NCBI GenBank assembly: GCA_902651635.1
Contig: CACRSC010000137.1
Coordinates: 1 to 29,349 of the forward strand
DNA from: Mastigamoeba balamuthi
Taxonomy: Eukaryota > Evosea > Mastigamoebida > Mastigamoebidae
DNA: 29,349 nt
Reading direction: 5' to 3'
The notes below the pieces were generated by a model. It was not told the DNA's origin. It did no database searches and worked only from the letters and a program-made list of their open reading frames with translations. Below are positions 18,712-26,222 of the stretch, piece after piece; position 1 is the first letter of the stretch; each line of letters begins with the position of its first letter. Both the position numbers and the translations under genes were made by a program.

Positions 18712-18942
18712 TCAGCTTGTTTGTTGTGCTGAGTAATCATTTGCATATTTTGCCGCCGTTTTGTGGTGCGTGTTCTTCAGTATTTCCCGGTGTGGACTGG
18801 GAAATTTCGCAGAAAGGGCGTCGGGGCTAAAAGGGGCCAGCGGGAAGCTCGCGCTGTGGTCCTGTGGCAGTGCCAGCTGCGGGCCATGGACCGCATCTGC
18901 GCTACGGTTTGGTGGGGCGGGGCTCTCGTCGTAGGGTATCAT
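18712..18942 (-). CDS. Small LINE 5' ORF in frame with the main ORF
   Basis: 76 residues with no recognised domain, Pro/Ser-rich (SPAPPNRSADAVHG). It is separated from the next Met (18708) by TGA and one codon, and lies in the same frame. It may be a decayed N-terminal extension of the main ORF rather than an independent gene. Confidence 0.35.
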   Translation of the reverse strand: MIPYDESPAPPNRSADAVHGPQLALPQDHSASFPLAPFSPDALSAKFPSPHREILKNTHHKTAAKYANDYSAQQTS

Positions 18943-19008
18943 AGGTAGCGGGCGGGGTTTGGCTTTCGGTATGGGGCTTTTGGTTTTGGGGGGTGTCTCT
19001 GTTGATGT

Positions 19009-19290
19009 TCAGTTTTGGGCACCGCGGGTCATCACTCCGCGTGCCGTGGGCGTGCCCAGCCCTGGGGGGTATTTGTGGGCATGTGTGTGGGGTGTGGGGA
19101 GGAGGCGGGTGGGGTTACCTGCCCTGATTGGTGTTGTGGTCCCGGTCCCTGGGGGTGCCATGTGGCACCTTGGGGGTAGGGTGAGTGCCACCGTGGTGAG
19201 GACCACGAGTGCCAGGCCTAGGATCTGCCAGGTCGCCGATGCCGGGGGCCAGGACCACCACACCGTGCAGCAGTTCCCGTGGTGCGCCAT
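19009..19290 (-). CDS. Small LINE 5' ORF with a hydrophobic segment
   Basis: 93 residues, in the same frame as all downstream LINE ORFs and closed by TGA. It contains one possible membrane or signal segment (ILGLALVVLTTVALTLP). Coding status is uncertain; it starts about 50 bases from the 5' end of the element. Confidence 0.35.
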   Translation of the reverse strand: MAHHGNCCTVWWSWPPASATWQILGLALVVLTTVALTLPPRCHMAPPGTGTTTPIRAGNPTRLLPTPHTHAHKYPPGLGTPTARGVMTRGAQN

Positions 19291-19342
19291 TGTGATTCGT
19301 GCGGGGGGGGTCTTATTCCATCGGGGAAGAAAAAAGACTCTC

Positions 19343-19359
19343 CATCACTGCATCTTAGT
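19343..19359. repeat. LINE target-site duplication, 5' side
   Basis: 17 bp identical to 12213-12229. It marks the 5' end of the LINE at 19342 and shows that 12229 and 19360 were adjacent before the insertion. Confidence 0.9.
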
Positions 19360-19698
19360 TGCAAAAGGACCTTCTTGGGGTGTTGGTTGGTGAGATAGCA
19401 GGTGCAGCAGAGCCAGACTGCTCCTGGCTCCTTCTTTTTGGCACTCTCCTTGAGAGAGATGATGAGGGGGCTACTGGCATGGGCTTGGGGGGCATGGGAG
19501 CATTTGGAGGCCTCGCAATGCTAGGGACGTTTTTCCTTCATATTGAAGGGAATATGTATGAGAAAAATCAAAGAGAGACGAAAATCTTGTGCCCAAATCT
19601 TCTGAATATGACGCTATTATGCGCGCATATACTTCTCATTGTGGGGAACCTGGATTCACTCTCATTTTATCATTTTATGGTCCCAATAAGACGTGAGT

Positions 19699-19711
19699 GA
19701 GTTTTGCTTCC
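19699..19711. repeat. Right terminal inverted repeat
   Basis: GAGTTTTGCTTCC, exact reverse complement of 10000-10012. Confidence 0.5.
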
Positions 19712-20713
19712 TCCTCCTCACAAAAACAGCAGTCCAAAATCAGACTGAGCCATTGCCAGTGTGCTCGGGACATGGTCGTTTCCATTGAGAGCACACACGA
19801 AGATGCTGCATGGATGGTGCCATGGGGGACATGAGCACCAGTGGGGCGGGTGCGAAGAGGAGGGTCTGTTGTTGGCAGGCTGAGGGGGGCGCACCAGTCG
19901 TCGATGATCCTCTCAAGGTCATAGTCGAAGCCATGCAGGGAAGTGCCCCTGGGGATGGAGACCTCGATGTACTCATGCAGGGCAGCAAGGTCGATACACG
20001 TGAATCTCCCACCATTGTCACGGTCATCGTGGACCACCGTGAAATGCAGCTTGTGGCCAGGGCCAACATGATGAGATCCGCATCATTCCTGATGAGACCT
20101 GCCCCGTTTTCCAGTCACCAGCCATGTTGAGGCCCAAGACAATGGCAGCGATGCACTGCTGGGCCCAGGGGCGATGGCTGCTCATGAGGCCCTGGGAGAC
20201 AAACCACTCGAGGCTGCTGCAGAGCTTCTGCATGAACTCAGTCCCTGGGCTGATGGCGTTGGTGTCCCACTCCCCCCTTGCATCGGCATAGTGGCAGTGG
20301 CAGCAGGGGCGCTGTGCTCTGCGTGGTTGTGGGCAGCGATGAAGCGGCAGGCGCACTGCTCATTGATCCTGGATCAGGGGGCGACACTGTCGATGGTGAG
20401 AAAGAGGAGCCTGCGAGGCCTGACGAGGTCCAGCAGCCCCTCGATGTGGTCCAGCACGCTGTGTACCATCCAGGGTGGTGCATGTGGGGTGTGTCATCAG
20501 CCTCAGGGTGCCCATGGGGACCCAGTGGGTGCAGTTGGGGGTGAAGGGGGTGGGGCAGCTGACCTCCTCCTCAGTGGGTGCAGCGGGGTGTGTGTGGGCG
20601 TGGACGATGCTGTTGAGGTCAATGTAGAGGTTGTCTGTCTCGCCCATGGGGCTGTCTTGCACCGCTCTGGGCCACCTGCTGCATAGCCACTTGTAGAGCT
20701 CTGGCACTTCCAT
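19712..20713 (-). pseudogene. 5' half of the broken Xrn-Nudix gene (Xrn N-terminus)
   Basis: Starts at the Met of MEVPELYKWLCSRWP, the Xrn consensus start. Then come NLYIDLNSIVHAHTHP (catalytic Asp and His), LVRPRRLLFLTIDSVAP, SPGTEFMQKLC, NDADLIMLALAT, DRDNGGRFTCIDLAALHEYI and DYDLERIIDD. An intron at 19894-19806 (89 nt, GTGCGC to ATGCAG) leads to IFVCALNGNDHVP, the Xrn GNDFLPH site. Lesions: frame loss near 20520; TGA at the Arg that follows DSVAP (expected DGVAPRAKMNQQ), probably a CGA to TGA change; deletion of the GEGEHK...PGYDP segment together with most of the following intron, of which only the last bases remain; and frame loss after LALATS. It stops where the transposon begins; the continuation is at 9997. 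Confidence 0.8.
19730..19754. repeat. Right flanking direct repeat of the composite insertion
   Basis: CAGTCCAAAA, nine bases, then GCCATT, in the same orientation as 9975-9997. It lies 18 bases outside the right inverted repeat, so it is either an eroded target duplication with extra bases or coincidental. Confidence 0.4.
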
Positions 20714-23093
20714 TGTGCTGCTGTGTGCAGAACCCACTTTGGTTTTCGAATGTAAGTGGTTTGGTTATGATGAAATCAAAGAGATAGATAGTCACCAATT
20801 TCTCGAGCATAGTGACTTTATGGATTATATTAATTAAAATCCAGATAAGTATTTAAATATTATTTCTGACAGAAGAACAATTTTGGAATTTTAGGAATAT
20901 GGCTATGTTATTCATTGCTAGCTCATTTCCATTGACTGCGGGGTGACTTTGCTGCCCCGTGGCTTCAGTTGGCTAGCCTTTTCCAGCAGGTACATGGCGA
21001 AAATCCCTCAAGTGATGAAAACAAGTATTGAAATCTAACATTCGAAAATCGGTTAAATGTCCTTAAGGAGGGGAAAACGGACTGCCCAAGGCCCAGCCAC
21101 GAGGGCAGCCTGAGGAAGTGCAAGAAAACAACAGCGCTAGTCCACAGCCAGAGTGCCTGGAAATCACAGCTTCCATCTTGAGCTGAACATACTATGCTTC
21201 AATTTGGAAACTATAGTATCTGTTTCCTTCGTAGTATATGTGGTTCTTAATGGCCCATGGCACGTTAACCTGCAGTTAATGCACTGCCACGTCACTTAAA
21301 TGTCCCTAGGGTCAGTTAATCCAGGATTATGCTGTATGGGAAATTAACCGGATTGGCAGTGTTAAGAAGCCTCCCCGAGAATTCACTCTTCTTATTATGT
21401 TGTTCTGTGAAGCCCTGATGCTAGAGCATCACAGGAAGGGATATCACTCTGCACCACATTCACAGTAATCAATAGGAATGCAGAGGAAAGAAAGCAAAAT
21501 AGACCACAGCAGCATCATATCTGATGCTGATCTCATAAGAGTTCTTTAGTTGAATGCTCAAGCTGACATAATGGCACAGAAAGCCCTGACTACTTTTACG
21601 TCTCAGGAGAACAATCACCTCATCTGGGTCACAGACTTAGCCTGGATACCCTTTACAGTTTCACTCAGATGCCCTATCCATAATTTTCACACAGTTTTCA
21701 ACACAGTCCTATAGCACTACCTGCCCAGCTATGCAGATGAAGAGTACGCAATCACTTCATTCACCAAGCAGCACTTATACATGCTGAAAAAAGGAAGCAA
21801 GCAAAAAAAGAGAGGACGGAGGTGGCACCAGGTCCAAATGGATACAAGTCTTTATAAGACTGAACAGACCCCCACTGCCTCTTCTGCAACAAATTAGAGA
21901 CTCGAACACCATCTCTGGTAATGACCCACGCAGATAGACAGCAGAACTGCAATATGCAATATCAATGGAATTCCCTTGGCTCAAGGACTCTGTGACTGCT
22001 TATGCCACAAAATACTAGGATGCCACCCTATCCAGTACATCATTTCCTACAATGCCTTGGCCAAAGGCAGAACTTAGCTCAGCAACTGGCCATACCAGAA
22101 GCCTGAAGAGCGTGCATGAGAGATTGATTGACTAGAAGAATGAGCTAAATAATGTCAGTCATGAAGCACAAACACGAAAATTCCACATTATTATCCCCTT
22201 TTTCGTGCCCAGAGGTATGCTCACCCCCATACAGTTTCTTAGTTATGTTGTTCTATTGAGCCCTGTGAGAATGGGGACTTCTCAGAAGAGTATGCTGCAG
22301 AGATAAACCGAAAACCAGAATTCCAGCATGAGCATTCTTCTTAGTTCAAGAGCAACAGGTTTCATTTTTTTCAATCTGATTAAGAGCTTGCAGGTGCACA
22401 GACATAGGCAGATAAACTCGATCAGCATAAATAAGTAATTGAAGAGAAGGAAAAAGAGAAGATAGAGCAAGTAAGCAGGCACAAGATTGATTGCACAGGG
22501 CCTAATGCACTGTGTCAGAATACCCAACAAACTTAAAAGGAGTCAGATCTGACGTCAGCACTCCTAACCCTAACCACAGCCTTCCCTCCGGTATTTTCAT
22601 CACAATACTCCTTCTTTATGTAGCTATGCTAACCACTCACAGTCACTGCAAAAAAGTATCAGTAATCTCACAACACCCTATTATGGTTTGAGTAGTGATC
22701 GTCAATCAAGTCACTCAGGTTGTACATGCACACAGTGAGCCTCAAGGCATCAGGGTGTAACATCAGTAGCACAATGCCTTAACAGGTTTAGATACGTACC
22801 ACACGTTTGTAGATCATACAGGATCCCACCTGCTCATACCTCTCCTATTTGATTGAAACGGGGTCACAAGTTGCATGAATACTGTCTGTTCCCTTGGCTT
22901 CCAAGATAGAACTCAAATATCATAAAAATGAATTGAATTGGCTTTGATTTCTGTGAGTAGTTTTCGCATCTGTTGCACGATGGTGTACTGGGCTGAGCAA
23001 TTGTTGCACTCCGCAATCTCCCTGGAGTGTTACTAGTGTGCATGCTTACTCGAGAAATTCTCTTCAGCCCGGGAGGAAGGATCTCGCAGGTGC
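20714..23093. other. AT-rich gene-poor stretch
   Basis: About 2.4 kb with clearly lower GC than the rest of the window and only short spurious ORFs. Near 21860-21925 (+) the frames read CLFCNKLE and then EHHLW, reminiscent of the C-terminal zinc motif of a LINE, so this may contain a very old retroelement fragment. A short CCTAACCCTAACC string occurs at 22564-22576. Otherwise I see nothing identifiable. Confidence 0.4.
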
Positions 23094-23722
23094 TCAAAGG
23101 TTGACGCAGGACCTCGCGTCAACGATGCCATACCTCTTCTGGTGCCACGTGTATATTGAATGGAGACTCTTGCCCACGAGCAAATCGCTGGTGAACTGGA
23201 TGTCGCCTACGACTTCTGTCATCCAGCCGTCCCACACCTGTGCAGGAGCCTCGACTTTGTGCAGTCGCACGTTGACAATGCCGTAGCCCCTCTGGTATGC
23301 AAACTGCAGTGCATCGAAGCTTCCACTTTTTGTAATCACATTGCCGTCAAAGTCCAGGGACACCCAGCCGCTCCCGAGGTTGCCGTGTGAGAAGTTCGTT
23401 GCGGGGACCACTACGGAGCCCGCAGAGAACACGCGCATGTTGATAATTCCGTAGTCGCCCTGGTACTTGACCTGGAACATGCTTGGAGCCACCGCTGGGG
23501 ATGTCCACACGGTTGTCCTGGCCGCTGGGGTGGTCAACGCCGATGCTCCCCGCAGACTCGTCTTGGAACCACGGGGTGCACGTCGTCGTGTCCTGTATGG
23601 AACCCAATGAATGTGAGGAGGCGACGCTGCAATGGCAGAGAGACCCTCACGGCCGCGGCAATGACGACCATGATAGCGACGATAAACGCCTGGCAGAGGT
23701 GAGGCATCCGGAAAGAGAGCAA
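23094..23722 (-). pseudogene. YGI-repeat secreted protein, frameshifted copy
   Basis: Exon 1 (23722-23666) encodes a signal peptide, MPHLCQAFIVAIMVVIAAA. An intron of 73 nt (23665-23593, GTGAGG to ATACAG, phase 0) leads to DTTTCTPWFQDESAGSIGVD and HPSGQDNRVDIPSG. There a net +1 change near 23480-23495 (2 nt lost, 3 gained relative to the copy at 24605) shifts the frame. After it come three repeats of the motif YGI(I/V)(N/D)xR: DYGIINMRVF, GYGIVNVRLH, RYGIVDARSC, ending CVNL and TGA. The protein family is not recognised; a beta-rich lectin-like fold is possible. A change of intron boundary cannot easily repair the shift, so I call it a pseudogene or a sequencing error. Confidence 0.7.
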
Positions 23723-24604
23723 TGCTAGTGCGGATCGGTGTGGGCTGAACTAAATAAAAGCAAAGTAAGCTGCTGACATCATCCAACAACCACCCCAGCG
23801 CTGCACCGGCGTGCCCCAATCTACGCACTCCGTGGTATTTCTCAACAGTTTTCTCTGGAGCTTCTCTGTTTCACATGAGGTTGAATTGCACAGACTGAAT
23901 AACACCTCTTATTCACGAAGGACTGCTGGTCTGTCCGATCCCACTGGCGTGGCTTCATTGTGGACTGCCTGAGCATTATCAACCACTGTTCTCACATTTC
24001 CTTTTCCTATGGGAAGCCCGATTAGGAGGCAACACCTAGTGTCATCTCTCGCTCGGTGTTCTGCAATCACCCGCAGCTCTTCTGTCAGTATTCTCAGCCT
24101 TTTCTGCTTCGGCCAAACCGCCTGCCCTTGTTCTGCCAATTATCATGAGTAGGCAGATTCGTTTACCCGAAACTTGTTGGCACAAAAAAATAGCGAGCTT
24201 GAGGGCCCCTGCAGGTCCCCAGGCCGTCCCCTTGTCCTGGTCACCGAGGCAAACGCTGAGTAGACAGAGTGTCACCCGGCATCAGCGCTTCACTGGACAG
24301 GAAGAGCCCAGCAAAGGAAGAGCCCTCCGCTCATCGTTTGAGCTCGGCTGTTCCAATGCCGAGGGAATAGGGCTGCCAATGAAGAGGCCTCGCACGAGGG
24401 CCAAACAATGCTCAGCCAAAGCCACCAGCGCCCCTTTGTCTAGCAATCAACTGTGCACAGCAATCAAATGGGCGTTTATTGTGCAGCAGCCAGCCTGCGC
24501 TGTGCTTGCCGTGCCAGAGCTGCTCAGGGCTGTGTGATTGCAGTGCTCCTGCTGATGTCAGCAGTCATGCAGGCCAACCACCCAAATCAACCGAGCTTGT
24601 TCTC
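23723..24604. other. Spacer between the two YGI-repeat genes
   Basis: About 880 bases containing the promoter of the frameshifted copy and the 3' flank of the intact copy. No supported gene or RNA. Several short ORFs occur on both strands but none has a recognisable feature. Confidence 0.4.
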
Positions 24605-25207
24605 TCAGATGTTGACGCAGGACCTGGCATCGACAATACCGTACCTGTTCTGACGCCACGTGTAGATAGAGTGCAGACTGCGGCCAATGAGGGCATCGCT
24701 TGTGAACTCGATGGCGCCGGTGATCGGTGTCATCCAGCCACCCCAGTCCTGCCCAGAGGCCCCAGCAGTGTGCAGCCGGACATTGACGATACCATATCCG
24801 CCCTGGTACCCAAACTGTACTGCGTCGAAGTTGCCCTGGGCGTTGATCACACTGCCTCCAAAGTCCGAGGCCATCCAGCCGGCTCCGAAGTTGCCGTGCG
24901 AGTAGCTCTTCGCAGGGGCCACGAGGGATCCAGAAGAGAACACACGCATGTTGATGACGCCGTAGCCGCCCTGGTACATGACCTGCAGCATGCTGATGGA
25001 GCCGCTGGGGATGTCCACGCGGTTGTCCTGACCGCTGGGGTGGTCGACACTGATGATTCCCGCGAACTCGTCTTGCAGCCACGGCGAGCACGTGTCCTGC
25101 CCAACACATTCTGTGAGTTGATTTGCTCAAAAGATGCAGGAGACCCTCACCGCGGTGGCAGTGGCGACGACGATCGCAAGGAAGAACGCCCAGCAGAGGT
25201 GAGACAT
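24605..25207 (-). CDS. YGI-repeat secreted protein, intact copy
   Basis: Two exons (25207-25151 and 25096-24605) encode 182 residues. Exon 1 is a signal peptide, MSHLCWAFFLAIVVATATA. The 54-nt intron (25150-25097, GTGAGG to GGGCAG, phase 0) contains an in-frame TGA, so it must be spliced. The mature protein begins DTCSPWLQDEFAGIISVD, then HPSGQDNRVDIPSG, then three repeats of about 45-50 residues, each centred on GYGVINMR, GYGIVNVR and RYGIVDAR. It ends SCVNI and TGA. One Cys lies near each end. The layout suggests a compact secreted beta-repeat protein, perhaps carbohydrate-binding; that is a guess from repeat style only. Splice positions are supported by the paralogue at 23094-23722, which has the same donor and phase. 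Confidence 0.82.
25097..25150 (-). other. Intron of the intact YGI-repeat gene
   Basis: 54 nt, donor GCG|GTGAGG, acceptor GGGCAG|GAC, phase 0. It contains an in-frame TGA. The same position and donor are used in the paralogue. Confidence 0.8.
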
Positions 25208-26222
25208 GTGGAGAGAGGTTCGACTGATCCGGAGTCGGTGATGGCGACAAACAATAAAACAAAAGAAATAAGTAAAGCGGTTGCTGCTGGTGACGTCGTT
25301 GTCCCGGAGGTCGTTGCACCGGAGTCCCCAGAATGCTGCCGGGGCATTTCTCTCGTGCTTCTATCCCTTCTTTGTCTGATATGGCCGAAAGGCATTCTCC
25401 CATAACCACTCGGCAGGGCCGCTCTGGGTGACTGATGGCATTCGCCAACGACTGCAGGACGGGTCAAATGATACACCAGTGCTAATGTTGGAGTGCTCAT
25501 CTGGCGACAAATACCAGTTGGCCTCTGTTGAGGAAGGCAGCTAGCAGCACAACGGGCGTGGAGTGGTGCAGCGCTGCGTGTGTTGATGACGGCAGCGAAC
25601 ATAATGAAATTCGAGGCATCTTATCGAAATAACGGCATCGACCCGATCACATTGCTTCCATCACAATCGGGGGCAGCTCAGCTCATTTGCCGGATTTCTC
25701 GATTGTTCGGTACCTCCAGCCCATGTCCCAGGTCATTCATTCTGTCGGGTGAGCAGCCCCTGAGCAGTCCCCTTTTTGCGAACGCCGTAGCCGAGCCCCA
25801 GCCCGTCGGTGACCCAAGGAGACCTCGAGAAAGAGCTCTGGCGCCGTGTTGAACTCGACCATGCACAACTGGTGCGCCGTGGCCGGGCGCGTGAAGGCTC
25901 ATACTGGCCATGATCAAGCAACAGCTGTGGCTGCATAACACCTGTTAAATGTGGTGGCCATCAAGTGTGACATGAAGGTTGAATTCACATCAATGAGGGT
26001 CGCCGTGGACAGTGCTGGAAGGGCAGCCATAGACATTACACAACGAACTGTGCATGATCACATCATTCAGAAACTGCAGCAACATAAGAACTGCAGAACT
26101 CATTGGTGGGCTGCTCCACAAACACCTGCAAATGACACTGCAACAAACACCAATGGTATCATTGTTGTGTTGTGTGCGCCTGTGCCTTCACAACATGCAG
26201 CAGCACAAACGCGGCGTACCAG
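25208..26222. other. Intergenic region
   Basis: About 1 kb between the YGI-repeat gene and the 3' end of the second Xrn-Nudix gene. Sequence near 26155-26220 resembles the 3' flank of the first Xrn-Nudix copy. No further gene or RNA is supported. Confidence 0.4.

Larger units (their letters stand above)
12230..19342 (-). mobile_element. Non-LTR retrotransposon (LINE) with endonuclease, RT and RNase H
   Basis: A 7.1-kb element in minus orientation, delimited by perfect 17-bp target-site duplications. Domain order is a gag-like region, APE-type endonuclease, reverse transcriptase, RNase H and a CCHC zinc motif, an order that fits the I/Ingi-like LINEs. The sense strand is strongly A/C-rich, so the plus strand looks G/T-rich across the element. 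The 3' end has no poly(A); it ends in GATTTT and GATTT units. The whole frame from 19290 to 13525 is broken only by TGA codons (19009, 18712, 15601, 14221); one frameshift and an apparent internal deletion occur in RNase H. It inserted into the older DNA transposon. Intact duplications suggest a fairly recent insertion. Confidence 0.92.
10000..19711 (-). mobile_element. Decayed DDE-type DNA transposon (about 2.6 kb without the nested LINE)
   Basis: Bounded by a perfect 13-bp inverted repeat (GGAAGCAAAACTC at 10000-10012, its complement at 19699-19711). Between these lie transposase remnants (about 10.3-11.9 kb) and a complete LINE insertion (12230-19342). Removing the LINE and one target duplication leaves about 2.6 kb, a normal size for a DNA transposon. 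The element sits exactly where the Xrn-Nudix gene is interrupted. A 13-bp match alone could arise by chance in 10 kb; the call rests on its coincidence with the transposase and the gene break. Confidence 0.55.

Noticed and set aside
22564-22576. Telomere-like CCTAACCCTAACC
   Set aside because: Fewer than two and a half units; too short to call a telomeric tract.
24145-24537. 130-codon plus-strand ORF in the spacer between the YGI genes
   Set aside because: No signal peptide, domain, paralogue or compositional support.
25580-25852. Short ORFs on both strands near 25.6-25.9 kb
   Set aside because: No recognisable motif, and neither strand shows a convincing start context or paralogue.
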